Positions 21,994-31,213 of a stretch of DNA of 64,000 nucleotides are shown here, one piece after another; positions within the stretch are counted from its first letter, which is position 1; each line of letters opens with the position of its first letter. The stretch is taken from NCBI RefSeq assembly GCF_963678635.1, contig NC_087063.1, forward strand, positions 45,240,101 to 45,304,100, written 5' to 3'. Made by a program: the position numbers and the translations under genes. Source of the DNA: Symsagittifera roscoffensis. Its lineage: Eukaryota > Xenacoelomorpha > Acoela > Convolutidae. The notes under the pieces were generated by a model. That model had not been told where the DNA came from. It searched no databases and saw nothing but the letters and a program-made list of their open reading frames with translations.

Positions 21994-23178
21994 TTATGAC
22001 TTGAGAGGTCTGTAGTTGATAGGTCCCATCACCGATTTTGTGGGAATCCCAATTAGATCCGCCGTCTCTATCATTTTCGCTCTCGAGAAATGTGTCTCGT
22101 GAGGCTTCAGCCAGACCACGCACTGGTGTCTACCCAAGTCTTCGTGCGACACCCGCTCAAGACCCAAAGCTTTCGCTAACTCCAGCCTGCATTCCAGGTC
22201 TTCCAAGTCCAGCTCCTTCACCTTCTCCACGTATCTCGACCTGCTGGTCTCCGCCGGCCTCTCCGGTTTCTTCTTCTCCGCCACCACCACCGAGGATATC
22301 ACTGATCCCTGAGGAGTTGATGACGTTGCCTCCTCAGCCTCCATGGGCGCAGTGCCCGGCAACTTGGTCCGGCTGTTCCTCGAACTCTCTCTAGAAACGG
22401 CCATCGCACCCAAGCGACTGGACAAAGCCCTCGGGTTGAAGAAGGGTGGATTTGGGGGTGGTCCGAATGTGACCTGTGCCGTCTCTAGCAGCTCTGCCTC
22501 CAATGCGCTTATGTGCCTTTGGAAGACGTCATGTAACCACTCCACCCCTCTGGGCCTGTCAAAGTGAATCCCATCCGAGGATGCATCGTCAAGGAAAGCA
22601 GATAGCTCCATTTGCTCGGCCACATCCAACAACCCAACGGGGAGGACACTTCTTCGGTTTATCTGCCTGATTATTTCGTTCAGGTTTCGCACTTTTGTGT
22701 TCATCTCCATTGCATGTTGGTCCGCTTTCATGTTGTAAGGGATGGTGCACACCGTAAGAATAGCCGGATCCATTTGAATCCGCAGTTCCTCAAGAATGCA
22801 TCTCATCTTGTCGTGCAGCCTCGTCACCTTCCTTGCTTCCCCCCTGGACACGTCATTCGTCCCGACCATCAGAGTCACCGTGTGTATTCTTGCCATCCCT
22901 AGCATCTCAAGTGTTGCTAACATCTGCGGCGTCGCAGCTCCAGTGAAGCTCAAGATCCCCGTTTGCCAATGGGACTGGATCCGGGTCAGCACCCGTAACA
23001 AGCTGTCCCCTATGATCAGGTGGACCGCCCCCTCGGGCACACGTGGCTGCGTGAGGTATTCCACCCAAGCCGCGTCATGGAAGCAATCTCTTCTGTCTCT
23101 CTGCGCCGTGCTCCAGTCCATCAGATTGTGCCTGTGGTATCTACCTTCCGTATTCTTCTTGTAACTTGAGATCACCAC
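21994..23178 (-). CDS. SGNH/GDSL-type hydrolase ORF carried by the LTR element
   Basis: Three diagnostic SGNH blocks are visible in order: HLIIGDSLLRVL (block I, nucleophile Ser), TLMVGTNDVSRG (block III, Gly-x-Asn-Asp) and SSDGIHFDRPRG (block V, Asp and His of the triad). The domain occupies roughly residues 50-230; the rest is a Ser/Pro/Glu-rich linker and a short helical tail. Such enzymes hydrolyse ester or acetyl groups; an esterase of this fold is known in ORF1 of CR1/L2-type non-LTR elements, but I do not know it as a standard part of gypsy elements. The apparent start is GTG; the first ATG, at 23121, precedes the domain and would give a complete enzyme. The frame is continuous with the preceding 23200-23529 frame except for one TGA. 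Confidence 0.75.
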   Translation of the reverse strand: MVISSYKKNTEGRYHRHNLMDWSTAQRDRRDCFHDAAWVEYLTQPRVPEGAVHLIIGDSLLRVLTRIQSHWQTGILSFTGAATPQMLATLEMLGMARIHTVTLMVGTNDVSRGEARKVTRLHDKMRCILEELRIQMDPAILTVCTIPYNMKADQHAMEMNTKVRNLNEIIRQINRRSVLPVGLLDVAEQMELSAFLDDASSDGIHFDRPRGVEWLHDVFQRHISALEAELLETAQVTFGPPPNPPFFNPRALSSRLGAMAVSRESSRNSRTKLPGTAPMEAEEATSSTPQGSVISSVVVAEKKKPERPAETSRSRYVEKVKELDLEDLECRLELAKALGLERVSHEDLGRHQCVVWLKPHETHFSRAKMIETADLIGIPTKSVMGPINYRPLKS

Positions 23179-23199
23179 ACTCCTGACAGGTTGCTCCCC

Positions 23200-23529
23200 T
23201 CACGTCGAGGGTATCTCCGCTCTTGCTGGACTCTCGCGACTCCTTAGCTGTAGCCGCTCGTGCAACTCTTTCAGTCGTGACGAGCTACCACTCACCTGAC
23301 TACTACCTGGGGTCGAACTTGGTGTATATCCAGACAGCGCGACGTCCATCAACGGGCGTATCACTTGTGTCTCTAGACCACGCAGGGAGGACGCTGATTC
23401 AGTCGGTATCCACACCTCCAACCCCTGGTTCATATGTTCTTGAGCCGCGCGATCGAGGTTAAATCGTCTCTTCGACCTGGGAGCTTCATCCACCTCCATA
23501 CGTGACTCTGGTCTTGAGCCGGTCACCAC
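23200..23529 (-). pseudogene. Accessory-block fragment, 109 codons, upstream of the SGNH ORF
   Basis: Charged, Ser/Arg-rich sequence with a basic patch (RSKRRFNLDR) and a C-terminal helical stretch (LKELHERLQLRSRE). It begins at a non-ATG codon, overlaps the coiled-coil frame upstream by 7 nt, and runs in the same frame as the SGNH ORF, with one TGA between. It is probably the linker between the coiled coil and the hydrolase. No domain recognised. Confidence 0.45.
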
Positions 23530-24245
23530 CCGCTCCTTGGGCCTAGCCCCTTCTGCATGTCGAGCTCGCGTTGTCGTTGCTGGATCCTTTCAAGCTCCGA
23601 CTTCAGCTGCTGGCAATTCGCGGCATTCTCTCGCACCCTTTCTGCCTGTAGCTGTTCAGCTCTCAACATGTCCAGTTCTCTCCGCGCTTGATCCCTCTCA
23701 AGTTTCGCCTGATCTCTCTCGAGCATCGCTTGATCCCGGTCGAGGTTCGCCTTGTTCCTCTCCCGCTGAGTCCTCTCAAGCTCTCTCTTCATGATACTGA
23801 CGTCCGGATACGCTTCCCCCGTCTGCTGCGCCCGTGACATCAATGGTGTCTTGCTCGTGCTCTGGCCCGTGGATCTGACTGATGGTCTGACCGGCAGTGG
23901 GAACCCCCCTGCACCATACTCCGTATTGTTACTCAAGCCAGGGTTCCTTGCCAAGTCGAACCCCCTTGTTGCTACATCCACGTTCCAGGACAGCCACCTG
24001 GTTTGCTCTTGATTGGATATTCCATCAGTGGTGTAGCCTACCATCAAAACCGCTTCTGTCGCAGACTCCCGGCACTCGCCATGTTCCTCCAACTGGAGGA
24101 TGGCATTCAACATCACTGCCATTCTCTCATCCACTTGAGTATAATCCAGGTCCCTCAGACGTCTGTACAACTCGTCAAGTGTGGGTTTTTTCAAAGCCGA
24201 TGGCATGGACTTCCAGAATCGATCTGCCATTTCCGTAATTTCCAA
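23523..24245 (-). CDS. Accessory ORF with coiled-coil C-terminal half
   Basis: A 240-codon frame that starts with ATG at 24245. The C-terminal ~90 residues are an obvious coiled coil built from a repeated 7-residue block (LDRDQAM, LERDQAK, LERDQAR), followed by LKSELERIQQRQRELDM. The N-terminal half is globular-looking and unrecognised. Coiled-coil oligomerisation next to an SGNH hydrolase resembles, in outline only, the ORF1 proteins of esterase-bearing non-LTR elements. It opens the 3' accessory block after a ~450-bp noncoding gap. Confidence 0.6.
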   Translation of the reverse strand: MEITEMADRFWKSMPSALKKPTLDELYRRLRDLDYTQVDERMAVMLNAILQLEEHGECRESATEAVLMVGYTTDGISNQEQTRWLSWNVDVATRGFDLARNPGLSNNTEYGAGGFPLPVRPSVRSTGQSTSKTPLMSRAQQTGEAYPDVSIMKRELERTQRERNKANLDRDQAMLERDQAKLERDQARRELDMLRAEQLQAERVRENAANCQQLKSELERIQQRQRELDMQKGLGPRSGW

Positions 24246-24698
24246 GTGATCTTGAGTATTAGCAACTTGAGTTTTACCTGAGCAACTTGAGTTTTACCTG
24301 AGCAACTTGAGTTTACCTTAGCAACTTGAGTTTACTTCTTGAGATGTCGTTCAATTTGCGTTCTCTTTCTTCAATTGAATACAGTTGGGTAGTCAATTTG
24401 ACTTTATCAACTCAATCTGAAAATAACACCCGATTTTTAGACTAACAGGCTGTGTTCCTAACCTAAAATACCCCCTTCACTACTATAATTAAAACCCTTT
24501 CCTTTCCGTCCTACTAAAATAGTTCAATTGGAAATTTTCTAAAAACATGCAGATTCATTTTATGTTTTAGCACCATCAATCATTTAAAATATTGATTGTC
24601 ATGCCAATCACCTCTAAGATTCTTTACCTGTCTTGTACCCCCACACCTAACTCGAGATTCTTCCCTCATGTCCAACTCGAGACCCCCGCGTACCCGAC
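24246..24698 (-). other. Spacer between accessory ORFs
   Basis: About 450 bp with no supported coding frame, AT-rich compared with the flanking ORFs. It begins with four short direct repeats. Possible roles are a subgenomic promoter, a splice-acceptor region or simple spacer; the sequence alone does not decide. Confidence 0.4.
24262..24338. repeat. Four short direct repeats
   Basis: AGCAACTTGAGTTTTACCTG and close variants recur four times with a ~21-22-bp period, immediately upstream of the coiled-coil ORF on the coding strand. The repeat includes CTTGAG, a hexamer that is common throughout the element. Confidence 0.8.
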
Positions 24699-25616
24699 TC
24701 AGGCGATGCTCAAGTAGTATTTCTTGTGAAGATGCACCATTATCTCAGTTTCTGCGAAGACCACGTGTAGGATAGCGTACAATTCCCTTGGGCTCAATTT
24801 CCCCCTGTTTGGGTCATACACTGGCATTGAGACCTCCGTTATCCCTCTTTCAATCATGAAGTCTCGTAGTCTCGTTAGTGCCAACATCACGTGTTCAGGA
24901 TCGATCGTGTTCCTGTCATTGACCCTCGTCACTAGGAAGCACAGGTATTTGCCCGGGACTTGTGCTACTGATGGTGGAAGCGCGGCCATTCCTCCCAGTC
25001 CCGGTCTCTGTCTAAACAGAAACTCCACGTTCTGGTACTCTCTCTTGAAGTCAGCTTCCAGTCTTGATTTGAAACTCATGTCCGCCGTGATACAGATTGC
25101 GCTAGTCCTGTCTGACAGAATGAAGTCACTATCCGTTATCAGGGTATTTTCTGAGTATTCGTTTGGTATTTCAAACTTCGTTTTGAAATTCCGTCCTATG
25201 GTAGGCTCGGCCTCCTCCTCTTCCAGTTCCAGTCCGCACTTTTCTCTCACTTCTCTGAGTTTCTTTATCATCAAATTTTCGGTGTGGGTAAGTCCTACTC
25301 CCACTCCCCGGACAAAAATATTTATCGACGTCCCCGTCGATGATGCTGGGTCTGATTTATCTGGCGGAATGTCGAGCGGGCTGTCTGTTGCCGTCCAGCC
25401 GAAAAGAGGATCCTCCGTTTTCATGTACTTCCCCGCTGATATGTCAACTTGCTGTATGCTCTGTCCTTCCTCGCTTCCGTTCTTGACATCGCGCATCCCT
25501 TCTAATATCCTCAGGTTCGTATTCTCCCTCCTCTCTATCTCGCTCTGTTCTAAATCCGTCTCCCGCTCCGGCGTCGAGTAGTCTTCTTGTGGGTAGTGTT
25601 CATTATCATTGATGAT
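24699..25616 (-). CDS. Possible pol extension ORF, in frame after a UAG
   Basis: The frame is open from directly after the TAG that ends the integrase frame (25617-25619) down to 24699, about 305 codons in the same register; the first ATG is at 25496. Sequence is acidic and charged, with EEEEAEPTIG and then a globular-looking second half (GKYLCFLVTRVND, ELYAILHVVFAETE). No family is recognised. It could be translated by stop-codon readthrough as a Pol C-terminal extension, started internally at 25496, or have been separated by a nonsense mutation. It does not look like an envelope protein: no signal peptide or transmembrane anchor is visible. Confidence 0.5.
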   Translation of the reverse strand: MINDNEHYPQEDYSTPERETDLEQSEIERRENTNLRILEGMRDVKNGSEEGQSIQQVDISAGKYMKTEDPLFGWTATDSPLDIPPDKSDPASSTGTSINIFVRGVGVGLTHTENLMIKKLREVREKCGLELEEEEAEPTIGRNFKTKFEIPNEYSENTLITDSDFILSDRTSAICITADMSFKSRLEADFKREYQNVEFLFRQRPGLGGMAALPPSVAQVPGKYLCFLVTRVNDRNTIDPEHVMLALTRLRDFMIERGITEVSMPVYDPNRGKLSPRELYAILHVVFAETEIMVHLHKKYYLSIA

Positions 25617-26510
25617 CTAGCATTCACCATCTTCCGTCAGCTCGCCCATACTTATTAGTTCTTTGCCTAGGTCATTGGGTTGTATCTTGTCGATCAGGAA
25701 GTTGTTCCCATACCTGTTGTACCTCATGCCTGTGCGTTTGCGATTGCCACTCCTTGTCCCCGCTGGTATTGACAAGTCAGGTTCTGTCCACTTCGGCACC
25801 TCACCTTGCTCCGGATCGTTCCAATCTTCTTCCACAAAAGATTCCGCTTCAGAGTCCGCGTCTATTTTTTCATTGTCATCCAAACTCAAGTTCTCATTGC
25901 CATCATTCTTATCTCTGGTGCCTTTTTCGTTCACTTCACATGCTGGTTCCACCAGTAGGTACTCTAGTCCCTTCATGTCCTTTGGTATACACCAGTCCTC
26001 TGGGGATGGGACATGAGGCTTCAGGTTCTCATAATGTGCTGCTCGCCCAGTACTCAAGCGGTAGAACCGTCCTTGTTGATGTACTTCAGTTATCATGAAT
26101 GGTCCTCTCCATTTCTTGAGTAGTTTCTTCGTCCCTTTGGGCGGTATCACATTCTGGAAAACCCACACATACTGGCCCACTTCATATGGCTTCGCCTGTA
26201 ATATTTTTTCATCATATTTCTTGCGCTGTCTCATTTGTGCCTGCGCAGTGTTCCTCCTGCATAGCTCGTTTTTTTCCTGCTGTCTCCTGATCGCTTCTTT
26301 CACGTAAGCTTGAGGCGACGTCCTCTTCCCTTCATACTCCGGGTAAAAGAACGTCAGGGGCATCGCTCTCTCTTTGCCTGTCAACATCATGAATGGACTG
26401 ATTCCCGTCGTTGAGTGCTGAGTGCTGTTGTATGCCCCTACGACTTGCGGCAGATACTTATCCCAGTCCGTCTTGTATCTAGAGCAGTATACCCTCAGCA
26501 TGTTCACCAA
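25617..26510 (-). pseudogene. Integrase C-terminal part with GPY/F-like module
   Basis: This frame holds the end of the integrase core (LRVYCSRYKTDWDKYLPQ, YNSTQHSTTGISPFMM) and then a C-terminal module with WRGPFMITEVHQQGRFYRL, matching the GPY/F module of Ty3/gypsy integrases. An acidic linker and a basic tail follow. The core residues immediately upstream (26511-26754) lie in the same frame but are separated by a TGA near 26564, so the gene is broken. It ends in TAG at 25617-25619. Confidence 0.85.
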
Positions 26511-27243
26511 CGTTCTATTCTGTCTCTCTACCAGCCCGTTGGTCTGAGGATGGTAAGTCGTTCAGTGCGCTTGAGCGATGTGTGACCTCTTCATTAATTC
26601 CTTGGTCAAGTCCCCCACAAAGGCCTTGCCGTTGTCTGACTGAAAAGTCATTGGACAACCATACCTTGATATCCAATGGGTTATCAAGTGGTCACAAGTC
26701 TCCTCCGCCGACGCTGTTTGACACGGCACCACTTCTGCCAGCTTTGTGAAGTGATCAAATTATAACCACTATCTGGTTATACCCCGACTCCGTCATACAG
26801 ATCTTCTGATGGTCTATTTGTTCCACTTCATTAAATTCCGAGCTTTCCACCGACTTGAGTGGGAATTTCATCTTCCTTGGGTCTTTCACTTGCAAGCATG
26901 CCAGGCATGCATTCACCCACCTCTCACAGGCTTTCCTCAATCCTGGCCAATCGAACCTGTGAAGTATTCTTTGTTGCACCTTGTCTATCCCCTGGTGCCC
27001 TATTTGGTCATGTGATCTAAACAGCACCTCTGTCTGGTACAATTGTGGTAATATGATGAGGTTGTGCTTGTGTAGTATCTTGTCCTCGTCTTTTTTCTTG
27101 CATGCTACCACCCCGTCAGCCGTGTGATAGAGTAACTCTTTCCTCTCTTTGTAGAACTGGCTCAGGATCTTGTAGCTGTCTTCTTCAAGTTCCCCTTTCT
27201 CCTTGGACCCCGTTCGGATCCATTTGGAGAGATTGCTTGTCAT
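26511..27243 (-). pseudogene. Integrase zinc-binding domain and catalytic core, interrupted
   Basis: The 26755-27243 frame carries the H2C2 zinc-binding domain (HDQIGHQGIDKV, then CLACLQV) and the first catalytic Asp (EQIDHQ). A one-base register change near 26757 moves the core into the frame at 26511-26754, where the second Asp (QSDNG) and the Glu (LVERQNR) are recognisable, with a TGA shortly before the latter. All three DDE positions are therefore present, but the frame is broken by one frameshift and one nonsense codon. The product would insert the cDNA into the genome. Confidence 0.85.
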
Positions 27244-27378
27244 CTTGTCATTCTTCTGGGCTCTTATCAGGTCCTACAGCCTATATCTCGCCATGACATG
27301 TTCCTTCAGCGCCATGATCTGCCCATTCATCTCCCCAGGGTTGTGGATGTCGTCATTCAGCTTCACGCATGTTCAGCT

Positions 27379-28944
27379 TCACGCATGTTCACGCAAATTC
27401 TCTCCTTCAGTGTTTTCTTTTTCCGTGGACGTGGACCGCTCCCCGGACTCTTGACCTAGTCCCAGGTATTCAGCTTCTTCCTTGAACTCCACTCTCTTTT
27501 TCCTAACTCTAGTCTGTTCAAGTAATTCGGCTGGGATCTTTTCAACCAGTGACTGCACCACTTCCTTTCCATCAAAGTTAGTCACCTTCGAGGTATTTCT
27601 ATCACTCGCTGTCCCACTCTTTCGCAGTATTGTGACCTCAGGTTCCTTATTACAATTTACTTGAATCACGGGCTTATCATCTGCTAGTTTCTCGAGTAAC
27701 CCCTTTAAGTCTTCGTCTATTTGTGCTTCCCCCGTCTCTACCTGGTTGAGATCGTAGCCTTTTGCTTTGAGCGTCTCCCACACGATCTTTGACTCGAGCA
27801 TTATTCCTATCGGCATCCCTCGGTTCTTTTCCAAAATTGTTTTTTTCATGGTATCTTTTGGTAACTCGGGGTGATCTTCTATTGGTTTGCCTGATTTGTC
27901 CAACCATCTCGTGAGAGGAAGACTATCATACGTTTCCTTGTCCATGAAGGAGAAGCCATCCTTAATCTCAGGTCTATCTGCCTCTCTCTGGTCTTGTCTC
28001 TCGTAAAACTCCGTCTTCTTGCTCAAGCTGTCAGCATTTTGATGTTTGTCTCGTGTTCTATGCTCAATTATCATATTGTATCCGTCCAGGTGAACTATCC
28101 TACTCCCAATGCAACTTTGGTCCATTGAGTACGCCTTCAGCCAACTTAGTGCCCTGTTGTCGACTCGCAACTTGAATGGCTCACTGCCTAGGTATGCCCT
28201 ATATTTCTCGACAAAGGTAACCACCGCGAACATCTCTGCTTTCGGTGCTCCGTACTTCATTTCCGTGTCACTTAGTACTTTGCTCTCGTACGCTATTGGT
28301 CTCAAGACTGTCTTCCCATTCCACTCTCGTTCCTGGTGGAGAATTCCAGATATCGCTACTATCGACGCGTCCGTATCTAGTACGTACATCCCCTTCTCTG
28401 TTGGCATCCCTAGTACTGGTGCCTCGCATAACTCATTCTTTATTCTCTGGAATGACTCTTCCGCTGCGTTGTTCCACGTGAACTTCTTGCCCTTGTGCCT
28501 CATTAGTTGTTGCATCGGGTATACCTTGTCCGCGTAGCCCTTGATGAACTCCCTGTAATAATTCGCGAAACCCAGGAAGCTCATCAATTGATGTTCCGTC
28601 TTTGGCGATTTCCAAGTCAGAACTGCTTCTACTGCGTCTGGATCTGGTCTGATTCCGTGTTTGTCCACCATCCTGCCCAAGTATTTTATCGAGTCCTTGA
28701 GTATCTCACACTTTGATGGTTTGCACTTCAGCCCCGACCTCTTCATACACGCAAATACATCGTCAAGTCTCTCAATATGGTCCTCTAGTGTGGGTGTCGC
28801 TATTACCACGTCATCCACATAGCACATTACCAGATTGCCATACTTCTTCGTCACGCCTATCAGTGCGTGTGCCATCAACCGCTGAAACGTGGCTGTGGCC
28901 AAACGGCATCCGTTTCCATTGAAACAGACCCAACTCGCAGGCAA
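27379..28944 (-). pseudogene. Reverse transcriptase (C-terminal half), RNase H and linker
   Basis: The frame starts inside RT. It shows MCYVDDVVIATPT (catalytic YVDD motif), the thumb/connection GRMVDKHGIRPDP, and an RNase H domain (VLDTDASIVAISGILHQ, YGAPKAEMFAVV, RVDNRALSWL). A ~170-residue charged linker leads toward the integrase. RT and RNase H make double-stranded cDNA. The first ~45 codons overlap the upstream RT frame in a shifted register, so a single indel near 28895 splits the domain. The 3' end near 27365-27400 contains a short tandem duplication (TTCAGCTTCACGCATG) where the frame ends. Confidence 0.9.
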
Positions 28945-29575
28945 ACCCTATCTTGTCCCTGTCCTGCTTCCTGAGTGGTACCTGCCAAAAAGCCGAGCCT
29001 AAATCAAGAGTTGTAAAAAATTTTGCATCACCTAACTTCGAGAGGCTCTCATCAATCCTAGGTATGGGATAGGCATCCTTCACCGTGACGGAGTTCAGGT
29101 ATCGAAAGTCACAACAAAACCTCAACTGGTCGACTTTCTTTTTGACCATCACTACTCCACACGCCCACGGTGATTTGGATGGTTCTATCATGTCATACTC
29201 TAGTAACGTTTCAATCTCCTTTCTACACGCGTCCGATTTGTGTGGGGTCATGCGCCTCGCCCCCTCCCTGTGCGGTATTGCGTTTTCCTCAAGTTCTATT
29301 TCATGCTCAACAAAATTACAACACCCGATGTCTGCCTTATGTCTTGAAAAAACCTCCTCGTTCCGTTCTAGTACGTCCTTGATGGCTTCGAGCTGTTCGT
29401 CAGTTAACTTGCCTCTTAAGTGTTCAATTTCCGGTAAGACCGGTTTATCACTCTGTATTTCATCTAGTGTGGGCCGTTCCGGGAAATTCGAACAGCTCGA
29501 TAGTCCATCGTCTGTCTCTGACTTAAGTGACTTCACAAGACCTGATGAATCTTTTATTTTATTCAATCGTCTCAA
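28811..29575 (-). pseudogene. Reverse transcriptase, N-terminal half
   Basis: Begins with a linker, then the gypsy-type RT finger region: EYDMIEPSKSPWACGVVMVK, RFCCDFRYLNSVTVKDAYP and FTTLDLGSAFWQVPL, which holds the first catalytic Asp, then WKRMPFG just before the register change near 28895. It continues in the 27379-28944 frame. A separate gap of about 50 nt lies between this frame and the protease ORF. Spacing and motifs are those of Ty3/gypsy pol. Confidence 0.9.
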
Positions 29576-29623
29576 GATACAAATTTTGTCCCTATGATTA
29601 GGACAATCAACAACTTCATTTTT

Positions 29624-31213
29624 TTAATGGTTTTCAGTCATTTCATATCGAGTTTTTACAGGTAAAGCATATCCCAGTTTCCTCCCCCTCTGTATCGTGA
29701 TTGGCATGTCAAGGGTATTCAACAAGACACTCACGCAGAGGCCGCTCTTCGTGATTGAGAAGGATCTTCCTAAAACAGCAGAACTTTGACTATTTGGATT
29801 TGGGACTATGCATACCTGCTTGTTGTCACTTAGTTCATTGTAATTTTTCATTCGTAAGCTTACGATCGCCGCCTCGTTCGCCTTTAGCCTCACCCTCCTA
29901 CTCAAGAATACCGGTGCTTTGGTTTCATTTGCCTTTATTAAATTTACCGGTTTGATTGCGTACCTCCTATCCGGGTTCCGTATCCTGAACCTTGCGTTGT
30001 TTAGATCAATCGCTACATCAAAGTTCCTGATGAAGTCTCTGCCTAAAATAAAATGGTCAGACTCATTTAGGTTTTCTACCACAAGAAAGCTCATCCACAG
30101 GTTACGTTCCCCCAGATTGAGGGCTATTATCGTTGTTCTGCCCAACACCCGCAGGGCCCCTTTGTTTGCAGCTGACAACCGTATTCTCGAATCTATCAAA
30201 TCATCTTTGTTGAAGCCCATTCGTTCCCAAGTTTCGATTGGTATGACACTCAAGACTGCTCCCGTATCAAGTAACCCACGTAACTGAGTCTTTTTGCCAC
30301 TTATGTCTAGCACATGTCCTGTCACATCTGCCTCTGTCCCGATGTGCATTGCATCTTCTTCAAGCATGGCGCAGTGTCCAATCGATCTCACTTTCAACTC
30401 TTTTTTTCCCACGTAGATTTGCCCAATTAGGTCTTCATCACATGTTATCATTGTTTTCGTATAGATGTTGATTCCATCTATATTTAGCATCACCTCATGT
30501 GGACCATAAGCTTCTGTGTGCCTGTTATCAACACGTACCGACTTGCTACCCCCCCTCGTGAGTGGTGCCCTCAATGCTCTAGAAGTCGTTTGTGGGCTTA
30601 TACAACTCAAATAACCTGCGTACACATCAATGTGCATTATTGTCTGGTCACTTGGTTCGCTCAAGTTTCTCGTTACTTCGTGGCCGCCCACAGTGATTAT
30701 TGACATTATTCTTGCCCCAATCTTTGTTATGCCAAATGGCCTTCCTGTAACTATTTTTACAGTGTTGCAGTTTCCGTTTTTTGTCGACCCCTCAGCAGCT
30801 TCTGGTATTGTTTGTGAGCAACTTAATGCTTCGTTCATTTTCTGTCTTTGGATTTCTTGCTTCAGCCGTTGTTCTATTTCCTTCGCTGCCAGGTCTTGTT
30901 TCACTTTGTTGATAGCCTCCGCTGCCGCCTTCTCATAATTTATCTCTAGGGCGTTCTTTGCCGTGGCCTCTATTGCACTATTACATTGTGTTACAGCTTT
31001 CACTGTTTTCGTCGGTAGCTCCGCGCTTGGTCTTTCTAGGTTTTTCGTCTCAAATTCACCTTGTCTGTTTCTCTGGTTCTGCAACGCTGCTAGCGCCAAC
31101 TTGTGTTTTGGATGACTCTGATTCTTAACCGCTTCCCAAAACAACGGACAGTCCATCCTGAAGTGCCCCTCTTGGTTGCAGAAGAAGCATCTTGCACCTA
31201 TCTTGATGATCAA
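29624..31213 (-). CDS. Zinc knuckle and aspartic protease, N-terminal part of pol
   Basis: A 529-codon frame. It opens with a CCHC knuckle, CFFCNQEGHFRMDC, then a Gln/Lys-rich coiled-coil-like stretch, and around residue 310-320 the retropepsin active-site motif LLDTGAVLSVIP (DTG). ILGRDFI follows ~75 residues later, the usual hydrophobic partner. The protease would process Gag-Pol. There is no ATG at the start: the frame opens just after a TAG, and its first available codon, TTG, overlaps the gag TGA as TTGA. Expression thus requires -1 frameshifting from gag or coupled re-initiation. Confidence 0.88.
   Translation of the reverse strand: MIIKIGARCFFCNQEGHFRMDCPLFWEAVKNQSHPKHKLALAALQNQRNRQGEFETKNLERPSAELPTKTVKAVTQCNSAIEATAKNALEINYEKAAAEAINKVKQDLAAKEIEQRLKQEIQRQKMNEALSCSQTIPEAAEGSTKNGNCNTVKIVTGRPFGITKIGARIMSIITVGGHEVTRNLSEPSDQTIMHIDVYAGYLSCISPQTTSRALRAPLTRGGSKSVRVDNRHTEAYGPHEVMLNIDGINIYTKTMITCDEDLIGQIYVGKKELKVRSIGHCAMLEEDAMHIGTEADVTGHVLDISGKKTQLRGLLDTGAVLSVIPIETWERMGFNKDDLIDSRIRLSAANKGALRVLGRTTIIALNLGERNLWMSFLVVENLNESDHFILGRDFIRNFDVAIDLNNARFRIRNPDRRYAIKPVNLIKANETKAPVFLSRRVRLKANEAAIVSLRMKNYNELSDNKQVCIVPNPNSQSSAVLGRSFSITKSGLCVSVLLNTLDMPITIQRGRKLGYALPVKTRYEMTENH

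Noticed and set aside
24699..25616. Envelope gene after integrase, which would make the element an errantivirus-like retrovirus
   Set aside because: No signal peptide, fusion-peptide-like segment, transmembrane anchor or Cys-rich ectodomain is visible in this or the other accessory ORFs.
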